A DNA stretch of 23,539 bases from an uncultured Oscillospiraceae bacterium (GTDB lineage Bacteria; Bacillota; Clostridia; Oscillospirales; Ruminococcaceae), in the NCBI GenBank assembly GCA_900555435.1, contig USLH01000012.1:1-23539 (forward strand), given 5' to 3'. The number at the start of each line of letters is the position of its first letter. Position 1 is the stretch's first letter. The position numbers and the translations under genes are program-made. The notes beneath the pieces were generated by a model. That model ran no database searches, was not told where the DNA came from, and saw only the letters and a program-made list of their open reading frames with translations. This document shows positions 14,518 to 22,583 of the stretch, in pieces.

Positions 14518-15075
14518 TTAGTCAGAATAAACCTCCGGCTTCAGCACGCCGATGTAAGGGAGGTTGCGGTACCGCTCGTCGTAGTCAAGGCCATAACCCA
14601 CCACGAACTCATCCGGCACGGTAAAGCAGCTGTAATCCGGGGTCAGCGGTGCGACCCGGCGCTCCGGCTTGTCCAGAAGGGTAGCGATCCGGATGGAAGC
14701 AGTCCCCCGGTCGGACAGCATCTTGGTGATGTAGTGAAGGGTCTTGCCGCTGTCCAGAATATCCTCGACGATCAGCAGATCCTTGTTGTGCAGGTCGATG
14801 TCCAGATCCTTGATGATCTTCACTACACCGCTGGAGGTGGTGCCGGAGCCGTAGCTGGACACGCACATGAAGTCAATGGTGCAGGGAACATCCACCGCCC
14901 GCATCAGATCCGCCATAAAAATGACGGAGCCTTTCAGGACGCTTACCATCATCAGGTCTTTCCCCTGATAATCCTGGGTGATCTTCGCCCCCAGCTCGGC
15001 CACCTTCTGCTTGATCTCTTCTTCAGTGATCAGGACCTTTGCAATATCGTCCTTCATCTGTCTGGTTTCTTTCAT
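14518..15075 (-). CDS. hpt: Hypoxanthine phosphoribosyltransferase
   Basis: A 185-residue purine-salvage enzyme converting hypoxanthine or guanine plus PRPP to IMP or GMP. The PRPP loop is LLIVEDILDSGKTL (100-113); LKGSVIFMADL (48-57), YGSGTTSSG and the C-terminal DEFVVGYGLDYDERYRNLPYIGVL (155-178) are diagnostic of type I bacterial Hpt. ATG at 15075 follows the tilS stop after one base, with AAAGGAG eight bases upstream inside tilS; the longer frame to 15117 lacks a ribosome site. Cytosolic. Position between tilS and ftsH is the conserved Firmicutes order. Confidence 0.97.
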   Translation of the reverse strand: MKETRQMKDDIAKVLITEEEIKQKVAELGAKITQDYQGKDLMMVSVLKGSVIFMADLMRAVDVPCTIDFMCVSSYGSGTTSSGVVKIIKDLDIDLHNKDLLIVEDILDSGKTLHYITKMLSDRGTASIRIATLLDKPERRVAPLTPDYSCFTVPDEFVVGYGLDYDERYRNLPYIGVLKPEVYSD

Positions 15076-15076
15076 T

Positions 15077-16468
15077 TTATGCTTCTCCTTTCGGATCGTT
15101 TTCCCGATAGGAAACAAGGATCCGTTTTGTCTCCGAACCGGGCTTTCCCCGCTCGGATACGCCTAAGTGCTCGGCCCAGAGGATCCCCTCGTCGTCGGCT
15201 AGGACCAGCGCTTCGCTCCTTTGATGAAGCGTCAGCCCCATTTCGCTGTAGAGCTTTTTCAGAAGCCGCCTGCCCTGCCGGCCCGGAAACCCGAAGCGAT
15301 CCCCGGGGAGCCGGTTTCGGAACAATAGTTTCCCAATTATTGTATCATAATTCACGCAGAAAATTAAGTCGTTTTTATAAATTTTTTTGGGAAATCCCAT
15401 TTCTTCGGCGCTTTGAACGGCAAAACGCAGGATTTCCCCGACGGGAAGGGTCATTTCTGCCCGGATCGCCCCGTTTTCATCGACAACCGCTTCCGAAAAA
15501 AAGGGCGTTTTCTCCCTTTCCGCTTCGATCTTTAAAAAGCCCGCTGCCGCCCGGAGCTTCCTACCGCCGGAGAGGTTTACGCTTCCCTTCCCCGCCCGGA
15601 CGATCGCTTCCGTCCCGGAAAGGACGGCGTGATCGAAAGGGATCCCCGCTTCTTTCAGAAATCCCCCGGCCGCCCGGGTGATCAGGCTCCCGTGGGCTTT
15701 CTGCAGAACGGAGAGCCGCAGCCCCCGTCCGCTTTCATCCTTCGCCGCAGCCAGGAGCTTTTCCGCTTCTCCAAAAAGAAATTCCCGATCCATGCAAAGG
15801 CTTTGGATCAGCCGCCCTGCGTTCCGCTCCGCCGCCGGATTAATCTCGAAAAACGCCGGGATCACCTCCGCCCGGATCCGATTCCTTGCATATGCCTCAT
15901 CCGAATTGGTGGAATCGGTGACAAAATCGATCCCCTTCCGGGAACAGTATTCCTCTACCTGCCGCCTGGTGCAGGAAAGCAGCGGCCGGATGATCCTCCC
16001 CCGGCTTTTCGGGATCCCGCAAAGCCCTTCCAAAGATGTCCCTCTCGCCAGCCGGAACAGCATCGTTTCCAGATTGTCCGAAAGGGTGTGGGCGGTGGCG
16101 ATCTGCGCCCCCTCCGAACATTCCCGGCAAAGCTCCTCGAAAAAAGCGTACCGTTCCTCCCGGCCGCACTCTTCAAGGCCGAGCCCCCGTTCTTTCGCAA
16201 GGGCGCCAATATCCCGCTTCCGCACCTGCAGGGGGATCCCCCGTTCCTCGCAGAAACCCCGGACAAAGGCTTCATCCCGGTCGCTTTCCTCCCCCCGGAG
16301 ACCATGGTTCAGATGAGCCGCCAGCACCGGCGCCCCCGCCTCCCATAACAGGTTTAAAAGCGCCGCCGAATCCGCCCCGCCGGAAAATCCCACGATGACC
16401 TCTTTCCCCGAAAGCAGGGAAAGATCCGCCGAATCCTCCAGCAAAAGCCCGTTTTCCTTACGGCTCAT
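15077..16468 (-). CDS. tilS: tRNA(Ile)-lysidine synthase TilS
   Basis: A 463-residue ATP-dependent ligase that attaches lysine to C34 of the CAU-anticodon isoleucine tRNA, making lysidine so that AUA is read as Ile. The PP-loop SGGADS is at 29-34, and HLNHGLRG (52-59), IATAHTLSDNLETMLFRLARGTSLEGL and DSTNSDEAYARNRIR are family signatures. The C-terminal substrate-binding domain (LLFRNRLPGDRF... KKLYSEMGL) is present, so the protein is full length. The chosen ATG overlaps the end of dnaB by 11 bases and has a GGAG about 10 bases upstream. A markedly AT-rich segment (15321-15400) lies within the gene. Essential in most bacteria. Confidence 0.96.
   Translation of the reverse strand: MSRKENGLLLEDSADLSLLSGKEVIVGFSGGADSAALLNLLWEAGAPVLAAHLNHGLRGEESDRDEAFVRGFCEERGIPLQVRKRDIGALAKERGLGLEECGREERYAFFEELCRECSEGAQIATAHTLSDNLETMLFRLARGTSLEGLCGIPKSRGRIIRPLLSCTRRQVEEYCSRKGIDFVTDSTNSDEAYARNRIRAEVIPAFFEINPAAERNAGRLIQSLCMDREFLFGEAEKLLAAAKDESGRGLRLSVLQKAHGSLITRAAGGFLKEAGIPFDHAVLSGTEAIVRAGKGSVNLSGGRKLRAAAGFLKIEAEREKTPFFSEAVVDENGAIRAEMTLPVGEILRFAVQSAEEMGFPKKIYKNDLIFCVNYDTIIGKLLFRNRLPGDRFGFPGRQGRRLLKKLYSEMGLTLHQRSEALVLADDEGILWAEHLGVSERGKPGSETKRILVSYRENDPKGEA
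15344..15372 (-). promoter_or_regulatory. Possible internal promoter in tilS for hpt-ftsH
   Basis: Inside an 80-base patch of only 26% G/C (15321-15400) the minus strand shows -10 TATGAT (15344-15349), a 17-base spacer and ACGACT (15367-15372, matching the GAC of the -35 consensus). An overlapping TACAAT (15339-15344) is a second -10 candidate. It lies about 270 bases ahead of hpt. Coding constraint (FPKKIYKNDLIFCVNYDTI) could also explain the AT-richness. Confidence 0.35.
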
Positions 16469-17825
16469 CCCGATACAACTCCGCATTGGAGAACCGGGTG
16501 AACTCGCCCTGCCAGCCGATGGTCACGTCCCCGGTAGAGCCGTGGCGGTTCTTTGCCACGATGCAGGTGGCAAGGTTCTCGTTGGCGGGCTGATCCTGAT
16601 TCTCCTCGTTATAATAGGCTTCCCGGAACAGGAACAGCACGCTGTCGGCGTCCTGTTCGATGGATCCGGATTCCCGCAGGTCGGAAAGCATGGGCCGGTG
16701 CCCCTGGCGCTGCTCCGCCGCACGGGACAGCTGGGACAGGCAGATCACCGGAACGTTCAGCTCCTTGGCCATGACTTTTAAGTTCCGGGTGATCATGGAG
16801 ACCTCCTGCACCCGGTTCTCGATCCGGCTGCCGGAACCCATCAGCTGCAGGTAGTCAATGATCACAAGCCCCAGCTTTTTGAGCCGCCGGAGCTTTGCTT
16901 TGATCTGGGACACCGTGATGCCGGCGGAATCGTCAAAGTAGATCTGGGTGGCGCTTAACCGCTGGGCGGAAATGGCAAGCCGGGACCACTCTTCCGCATC
17001 CAGATGCCCCGTCCGCAGCTTGTCGCTGGTGATTGAAGCGTCGGAGCTGAGCATACGGGAGACCAGCTGGGGGTTGCTCATTTCCAGCGAGAACACCGCC
17101 ACCTCCACGTCGTTTTTCAAAGCCACGTTGGCAGCGATATTTAAGGCAAAAGAGGATTTTCCCATACCGGGGCGGGCCGCCACTAAGATCAGGTCGGACT
17201 TATTGAGCCCCGAAAGCAGCGCATCCAGCCCCGTGAACCCCGAAGGGATGCCGGTATACCGGCTGTCCGTCTTGGAGTTCATCTGGTAGATCTCATCGTA
17301 GACCCCGATGATGACCTCGCTGATGGGCTTTAAGTCCGCCGACTGCCGTCCCTGACGGATGTCATAGATCTTCTGCTCCGCCGCATCCAAAAGGGTGCTG
17401 GCATCCCCGTCTGCCTCCCGGACGGAGGAAGCAATGTCCGTGGCCGCCGTCAAAAGGTTCCGCAGATAGTACTTTTCCACCACGATGTCGCAGTACCGGG
17501 AAAGGTTTGCGGTGGTGGGGACCAGCTCCATTAAGTGCAGCAGATAGGTCTTGGCGTTCTGGCTGTTCTCAAAGACCTCCGCCCGCTGGGACTCTTCCAA
17601 CAGCGTCACATAGTCGATGGGCTTCGATTCGCTGAACATCTGGATCATCAGGGCATAGAGCTCCTGATGCTGCCGAGTGTAAAAGGCGCTGGGGGTGCGG
17701 ATCACGTTCATGACCTCCGGCAGCTTCTCCGGGTCGATAAGGATTGCGCCTAAAACCGACTGCTCCGCCTCCAGGCTGTAAGGAAGGTTCTGGCCGTATT
17801 CGGCAAGGGCTTCTTCGCCGGGCAT
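16458..17825 (-). CDS. dnaB: Replicative DNA helicase DnaB (DnaC of Bacillus)
   Basis: A 455-residue hexameric 5'-3' helicase that unwinds the replication fork and recruits primase. The N-terminal DnaB domain starts PYSLEAEQSVLGAILID (15-31). The RecA-like motor has Walker A ARPGMGKS (217-224), catalytic Glu248 in FSLEMS, Walker B VIIDYLQL (321-328), the LSQLSRAAEQR sensor (363-373) and the basic KNRHGSTGDV (425-434) holding the arginine finger. GAGGTGA precedes the ATG. No intein. It lies downstream of rplI, as in the gdpP-rplI-dnaB cluster of Firmicutes, but an intrinsic terminator separates the two. Confidence 0.97.
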   Translation of the reverse strand: MPGEEALAEYGQNLPYSLEAEQSVLGAILIDPEKLPEVMNVIRTPSAFYTRQHQELYALMIQMFSESKPIDYVTLLEESQRAEVFENSQNAKTYLLHLMELVPTTANLSRYCDIVVEKYYLRNLLTAATDIASSVREADGDASTLLDAAEQKIYDIRQGRQSADLKPISEVIIGVYDEIYQMNSKTDSRYTGIPSGFTGLDALLSGLNKSDLILVAARPGMGKSSFALNIAANVALKNDVEVAVFSLEMSNPQLVSRMLSSDASITSDKLRTGHLDAEEWSRLAISAQRLSATQIYFDDSAGITVSQIKAKLRRLKKLGLVIIDYLQLMGSGSRIENRVQEVSMITRNLKVMAKELNVPVICLSQLSRAAEQRQGHRPMLSDLRESGSIEQDADSVLFLFREAYYNEENQDQPANENLATCIVAKNRHGSTGDVTIGWQGEFTRFSNAELYRDEP

Positions 17826-17851
17826 CGTATCACCTCGTTTGGGTAAAATGG

Positions 17852-17877
17852 AAAAAAGGGCGGATGCGGCTCCGCCC
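17852..17877 (-). terminator. Intrinsic terminator or attenuator between rplI and dnaB
   Basis: On the minus strand GGGCGGA-GCCGCA-TCCGCCC is followed by TTTTTT. It starts 8 bases after the rplI stop and leaves only about 26 bases before dnaB, too few for a separate promoter unless it overlaps the hairpin. Read-through would then set dnaB expression. Confidence 0.75.
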
Positions 17878-17884
17878 CTTCTGC

Positions 17885-18328
17885 TTATTCCCTGACCATG
17901 ACCTTCATCGCCGCAACGACGCCGTTGTGGAGCTTCAGGTCGAAAGAGAAGGTCCCGAAGGCTTTGATCTCGCCGTTCAGGGAGATCTTTTTCTTATCCA
18001 CGTCCAGCTTGTACTGCTCCTTCAGAGCCTGGGCGATCTCCTTTGCGGTCACGGCGCCGAAGAGCTTTCCGCCGGTGCCTGCCTTTGCGGTAACGGTGAC
18101 GGTCTTCCCGTCCAGCGCTGCCTTATTGGCTTTCGCCGCTTCCAGCTCCACCTGTGCGTGGTGGGCCTTCGCCTCGTCCTGGGTCTTCTTTGCGTTCATG
18201 GCCGCCGGGGTTGCCTCGATGGCCAGACCTTTCCGCAGCAGGCAGTTTCTGGCGTAGCTGTCGGCTACCTCCACCAGATCGCCCTTCTTGCCGGAACCCT
18301 TTACGTCTTCTACCAAGATCACTTTCAT
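17885..18328 (-). CDS. rplI: 50S ribosomal protein L9
   Basis: A 147-residue protein of normal L9 length. The N-terminal rRNA-binding domain MKVILVEDVKGSGKKGDLVEVADSY... with NCLLRKGLA (34-42) is followed by a long linker helix (about 45-75) and the C-terminal domain KLFGAVTAKEIAQAL. It binds 23S rRNA and restrains ribosome movement. The ATG at 18328 has AAAGGA about 9 bases upstream; a frame beginning at 18346 would overlap the gdpP stop region without a ribosome site. It follows gdpP by 21 bases. Confidence 0.97.
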   Translation of the reverse strand: MKVILVEDVKGSGKKGDLVEVADSYARNCLLRKGLAIEATPAAMNAKKTQDEAKAHHAQVELEAAKANKAALDGKTVTVTAKAGTGGKLFGAVTAKEIAQALKEQYKLDVDKKKISLNGEIKAFGTFSFDLKLHNGVVAAMKVMVRE

Positions 18329-18349
18329 CTGTAACAGTCCTTTCACGGG

Positions 18350-20323
18350 TCAGCTTTTCTGATGATCCCGAAAATATTTGTCAATGGCCTCCAGCAGCTG
18401 CTGCTTGGCCTTTTCCATTTCCGTGCCCTTGAGCTGCGCCGCCGCCATGGTGTGATGACCGCCGCCGCCCAGCATTTCCATGATGATCTGCACGTTGATT
18501 GCCCCCATGGAACGGGCGGAGATGCAGATCTCCCCGTTGTTTTCATACAAAACGAAGGAGCCGTCCACCCCGTCGATGCTCAGAAGCTCATCCGCCGCCT
18601 GGGGCGCCACGATCCGCATATCCTCGGAGGAGAAATCGCTTTCCGCCACAGCGCACTTTTTATAGATCTGCGCACCGGAAACAATCCGGGACCGCCGCTG
18701 ATAGGAGTCCAGCGTGTTGGAAAAGAGCTTCCGCACCGTGATGGTGTCTGCGCCGATCCGCCGCAGATACGCCGCCGCCTCGAAGGTGCGCACGCCGGTG
18801 CGGAGGACAAAGTTCCTCGTATCCAGCATGATGCCCGAAAGCAGCGCCTGAGCCACCACCGCATTGATACGGCAGTTCTCGCCCATATACTGGATCAGCT
18901 CCGTCACCATCTCCGAAGCGGAGGAAGCGTAAGGCTCGTGATAGAAAATAACGGCATTGTCGATGTGATTGACCATCTTCCGATGGTGATCGATGACCAC
19001 CACAGTCTTGCAGCGGTTGTAGATCTCCTGGGATTCCACCAGATTCTGAGTGTGGGTGTCGCAGACGATGAGGAGGGTGTCCTCCGTAACGCTGAACAGC
19101 GCCTCCGAAGGATCCACGAATAAGTTCCCGCAGCCTTCCTTCGTCACCATATCGATCAGGATGTTCGCAAGGGTCTTGTCCCGATCTACCACCACGTCCG
19201 CCTGTTTGCCGATGGAGCGGATGGCGTACGCCATGCCCACCGATGCGCCGACGCAGTCCAGGTCCCCGAACTTGTGTCCCATGACCAGCACCCGGTCGGC
19301 ATTCTGGATCAGCTCGGACAGGGCGTTTGCCACGATCCGGGTCTTCACCTTGGTGCGCTTTTCCACGCCCTTGGAAACGCCGCCGTAGAACTCATAGACC
19401 GTCTGGTTTTTGATGGCCGCCTGATCGCCGCCCCGGCCCAGCGCCATATCCAGCGCCTGCCGTGCGGAGGCTTCGCTCTGAGCCAAGGTCTCTTCTCCCC
19501 GGCCCACGCCGATGGAAAGGGTGACCGGCAGGTTCCCGTCGGTCTGGATCGAGCGGATGTCGTCTAAGATCTTGAACCGGCTGGCGATGATCCGCTCCAA
19601 GTGCTGCTCTTCCGCCACCACGAGGAACTTATCCCCGTCCAGCCGTTTGATAAAGCTTGTGGTCATGGAACTGATGAAGTCTTCCAGCGTGCTGTCGATG
19701 GCTCCTAAGATCCGGGATTTCTCGCTTTCCTTTGCGTGCTGCATGACCTCGCCGTAGTTATCCAACATGATGAGCATCACCGAAGGCCGGGTCTTCTGAT
19801 AAAGGGAAGCTTCCCTCTGCAGCTGGGTGATGTCCACAAAATAGAGGGTAATGAGTGTTTCGCCGTTTTCCTCCCGGCTGATGCCGTAGACCCGGTACCA
19901 CCGATCCCGGCAGCAGATCTCCCGTCCCTCTGCCCCGCAGAGATCCGGCAGCTTTTCCTTCGTGATCCGATCCAGGTTTATCCCGTAAAGGTCGTCGCCG
20001 GGGATCACCTTCTCCCGGAAGGATTCGGAATACCAGACAACTTCCCGCTCCCCCGTTACGATGACTACGGGAAGAGGAAAATCATGAAGATAATGCCTTT
20101 GCCCTGCGTCTAACTGATCCATCACCTTGTCGAAGAGGTTGTGGATCTGCCGCTGCATGTGAACAAGCTGCCAGATGCAAAGCCCGCAGACCACCGCCGT
20201 CACCGGCAGCGCTACGCAGAACACCACCGGGCTGATGAACCAGGTAACTGCCGCCAACCCCAGACTCACACTCATGAGCAGCGACAGATACAAACGAAGA
20301 TTCCAGAGCCGTTTTCGATTCAT
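18350..20323 (-). CDS. gdpP: Cyclic-di-AMP phosphodiesterase GdpP
   Basis: A 657-residue membrane protein that hydrolyses c-di-AMP to pApA and so controls turgor, potassium uptake and beta-lactam tolerance in Firmicutes. Order of domains: two membrane helices (about 10-30 and 33-53), a PAS-like domain (about 82-165), a degenerate GGDEF domain (RLDGDKF at 227-233 in place of GGDEF), then the DHH domain with MGHKFGDLDCVGA (348-360), CDTH (421-424), VIDHH (443-447) and LLSGIMLDTRNF (495-505), and DHHA1 with GGGGHHTMAAAQ (619-630). All catalytic metal ligands appear intact. ATG at 20323 has GGAAAGG about 10 bases upstream; the frame to 20383 starts at the transcription start and is rejected. Confidence 0.96.
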   Translation of the reverse strand: MNRKRLWNLRLYLSLLMSVSLGLAAVTWFISPVVFCVALPVTAVVCGLCIWQLVHMQRQIHNLFDKVMDQLDAGQRHYLHDFPLPVVIVTGEREVVWYSESFREKVIPGDDLYGINLDRITKEKLPDLCGAEGREICCRDRWYRVYGISREENGETLITLYFVDITQLQREASLYQKTRPSVMLIMLDNYGEVMQHAKESEKSRILGAIDSTLEDFISSMTTSFIKRLDGDKFLVVAEEQHLERIIASRFKILDDIRSIQTDGNLPVTLSIGVGRGEETLAQSEASARQALDMALGRGGDQAAIKNQTVYEFYGGVSKGVEKRTKVKTRIVANALSELIQNADRVLVMGHKFGDLDCVGASVGMAYAIRSIGKQADVVVDRDKTLANILIDMVTKEGCGNLFVDPSEALFSVTEDTLLIVCDTHTQNLVESQEIYNRCKTVVVIDHHRKMVNHIDNAVIFYHEPYASSASEMVTELIQYMGENCRINAVVAQALLSGIMLDTRNFVLRTGVRTFEAAAYLRRIGADTITVRKLFSNTLDSYQRRSRIVSGAQIYKKCAVAESDFSSEDMRIVAPQAADELLSIDGVDGSFVLYENNGEICISARSMGAINVQIIMEMLGGGGHHTMAAAQLKGTEMEKAKQQLLEAIDKYFRDHQKS

Positions 20324-20391
20324 AGCGCTCTTGCCTTTCCGGCCCCGAAGGGCTGAATGAAATAAATGGAGAGAATTCCCCATTTTCTTTT

Positions 20392-20420
20392 ATTATAAGA
20401 TATTTGCCCCGCCAATGCAA
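20392..20420 (-). promoter_or_regulatory. Promoter of gdpP-rplI and downstream genes
   Basis: On the minus strand: -10 TATAAT (20392-20397), 17-base spacer, a weak -35 TTGCAT (20415-20420). Transcription would start near 20385, about 60 bases before gdpP. The -35 lies in the 23-base loop of the inverted repeat ATTTGCCC/GGGCAAAT (20402-20409, 20433-20440), which follows the RNase J stop. Confidence 0.6.
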
Positions 20421-20440
20421 GAGGCACCGACAGGGCAAAT
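20402..20440. terminator. Probable terminator hairpin after the RNase J gene
   Basis: The inverted repeat ATTTGCCC/GGGCAAAT has an exact 8-bp stem and a 23-base loop. It begins about 10 bases after the RNase J stop on the minus strand. The tail (ATCTTATAAT) is U-poor in that direction, while the plus strand has CCTTTTTTC after it, so efficiency on the minus strand is doubtful. Confidence 0.45.
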
Positions 20441-20450
20441 GATCCTTTTT

Positions 20451-22583
20451 TCAGATTTCCATGATAATGGGAAGAATCATGGGATCCCGTTTGGTCTTTT
20501 TGTAAATGAAGGAGGAAAGCTGATCCTTGATGGATACTTTCAAGGCGCTCCATTCCCGGACGCCCTTTTCCTGGCAGTCGTCCAGCGTCTTTTTCACCAG
20601 CTGCCGGGCTTCTTCCATCAGAGCCTCCGACTCCCGGACGTAAACGAATCCCCGGGAAACGATATCCGGCCCCGCCACAACGGCTCCGGATTCGCTTTCG
20701 ATGGTGGTGACCACGATGATAAGGCCGTCCTGTGCCAGATGCTGCCGATCCCGCAGCACGATGGAGCCTACGTCTCCCACGCCGTAGCCGTCCACAAAGA
20801 TCCGTCCTGCTTCCACGGTACCGCCGGGCTGCATAGTCTCGCCGTCCAGCTCGGTGACCTGCCCGATGTCGGTAATCAGGATCCGATCCGGAGACATTCC
20901 CATCTCCTTTGCCAGCTGTGCGTTGGAGATCAGGTGCTTATACTCGCCGTGAACCGGAATAAAGAACTTCGGCTTGGTGATGGAGAGCATCATTTTCAGG
21001 TCGCCCTGACAGGCGTGACCGGAAACATGAACCTCGTACATGGATTTGTAAATGACCTCCGCTCCCAGCTTCAGAAGGTCATTGACCACCCGGGTGACGT
21101 GCTTCTCGTTACCGGGAATGGGGGTGGCGGAAATGATAATATAGTCGTTTGCAGTGACGCTCACCTTCCGGTGCTCGCCAGCTGCCATCCGGGAAAGAGC
21201 GGACAATGGCTCGCCCTGGCTTCCGGTGGTGCAGATAACCAGCCGGTTGGAGGGGTACCGCCCGATGTTGTCGATGTCGATCAGAACGCCCTTTGGAATA
21301 TTCAGATACCCCAGCTCAATGGCTTTGGTGACGACGTTCACCATACTCCGGCCGGAAACGGCCACCTTCCGCCCGGTCTGAACCGCCATATTGACGATCT
21401 GCTGGATCCGGTGGATGTTGGAGGAGAAGGTAGCGATGATGATCCGCCGGTCGCCGGCTTTCTGGAAGAGGTTTTCAAAGGCGGCGCCCACCTTCTGCTC
21501 GCTTTCGGAGAAGCCGGGCCGCTCGGAGTTGGTGGAATCCGCCAGCAGGCAGAGCACGCCCTTGCTGCCGTATTCCGCAAACCGGGCGATGTCGATGGGG
21601 GTATCATCGATGGGGGTATAGTCCACCTTGAAGTCGCCGGTCTGGATGATGACACCTACCGGGGTGGTGATGGCCACCGCCATGGCGTCGGGGATGGAGT
21701 GGTTTACATGGATAAACTCCACAGAGAAGCATCCCAGCTTCACGGAATCGCCGGGCTTTATCACATTGAGTTTTGCCCGCCCTAAAAGGCCGTGCTCTTT
21801 CAGTTTTCCTTCGATGAGCCCCACCGTCAGCGCCCCGCCATAGATCGGGATGTCGGTGCCTACTTTTTTGAGAAAATAGGGGATGGAGCCGATGTGGTCT
21901 TCGTGACCGTGGGTGACAACCAGGCCCCGGATCCGATCCACGTTCTTTTCAAGCCAGGTGAAGTCGGGGATCACGATGTCCACGCCCAGCATATCCGCAT
22001 CCGGGAAGCCCATGCCGCAGTCTACGATGAAAATATCGTTGCCGCACTCATAAGCGGTGATGTTCTTACCGATCTCGTTTAAGCCCCCCAAGGGGATGAT
22101 CCGCACCACCTGCTTTTTACCCTTTCCCCGGCCTCTTGCGTTGTTTCCCCGGGAAGGGGTGCGGGTCTTGTTGTTTTTCACGGGAGCCGGAACGGCTTCC
22201 GCCGCCGGAGCTGCCTTCGGAGCTTCCAAAGCTTTCCCCTCCGGAGCCGTCTTGCCTTTCGGCGTCCGGGAGCCGCTCCGCCGCTGCTGTCCCCGACCGT
22301 TCCGGGAACGGGGAGCTGCTTTTTCCTCTTTTGGGGCCGCTTCCGCCGCTGCCTTTTTCGCAGACTTTTCAGGAGCCCTTTCCGACTGGTTCTCCGCCGC
22401 CGTCAGGACTAAGCCCAGATGGTCGGAGGAAGCCTCATTTGCCGGAGCCGCCGGCTTTCTGGAGCGTCCGGAGCGGTTATAACGCCGCCCGCCGGTGGAA
22501 CGGGGCTTCTTCTCTCCGGAATTCCCGCTGGAAAACAGAGCGTTGATGACTTTGGTCTCGTTGTTGTTGGATTGATCGTTCAC
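20451..22583 (-). CDS. rnj: Ribonuclease J with a long basic N-terminal extension
   Basis: A 710-residue metallo-beta-lactamase/beta-CASP ribonuclease with 5'-3' exonuclease and endonuclease activity in mRNA decay and rRNA maturation. The core begins near residue 158 (VVRIIPLGGLNEIGKN). It has the zinc motif HGHEDH (225-230), IIQTGDFKVDYTP (312-324), the beta-CASP motifs CTTGSQGEP (451-459) and VSGHA (520-524), HGEY (545-548) and a C-terminal domain ending in RDPMILPIIMEI. Residues 1-157 are low-complexity and rich in Ala, Pro, Lys and Arg (RRYNRSGRSRKP, SRNGRGQQRRSGSR, NNARGRGKGKK), unlike the 550-560-residue family norm, and may bind RNA. The start is GTG with AGGAAGGA about 6 bases upstream. 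It has a strong promoter about 375 bases upstream. Confidence 0.96.
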   Translation of the reverse strand: MNDQSNNNETKVINALFSSGNSGEKKPRSTGGRRYNRSGRSRKPAAPANEASSDHLGLVLTAAENQSERAPEKSAKKAAAEAAPKEEKAAPRSRNGRGQQRRSGSRTPKGKTAPEGKALEAPKAAPAAEAVPAPVKNNKTRTPSRGNNARGRGKGKKQVVRIIPLGGLNEIGKNITAYECGNDIFIVDCGMGFPDADMLGVDIVIPDFTWLEKNVDRIRGLVVTHGHEDHIGSIPYFLKKVGTDIPIYGGALTVGLIEGKLKEHGLLGRAKLNVIKPGDSVKLGCFSVEFIHVNHSIPDAMAVAITTPVGVIIQTGDFKVDYTPIDDTPIDIARFAEYGSKGVLCLLADSTNSERPGFSESEQKVGAAFENLFQKAGDRRIIIATFSSNIHRIQQIVNMAVQTGRKVAVSGRSMVNVVTKAIELGYLNIPKGVLIDIDNIGRYPSNRLVICTTGSQGEPLSALSRMAAGEHRKVSVTANDYIIISATPIPGNEKHVTRVVNDLLKLGAEVIYKSMYEVHVSGHACQGDLKMMLSITKPKFFIPVHGEYKHLISNAQLAKEMGMSPDRILITDIGQVTELDGETMQPGGTVEAGRIFVDGYGVGDVGSIVLRDRQHLAQDGLIIVVTTIESESGAVVAGPDIVSRGFVYVRESEALMEEARQLVKKTLDDCQEKGVREWSALKVSIKDQLSSFIYKKTKRDPMILPIIMEI

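Noticed and set aside
14734..15681. A 315-codon plus-strand frame across hpt and tilS
   Set aside because: Antisense to two clearly identified genes, low-complexity Arg/Pro-rich translation, no ribosome site.
20415..21785. A 456-codon open frame on the plus strand
   Set aside because: It is antisense to the conserved core of RNase J; long antisense frames are common in GC-rich genes. No ribosome site or recognisable domain.
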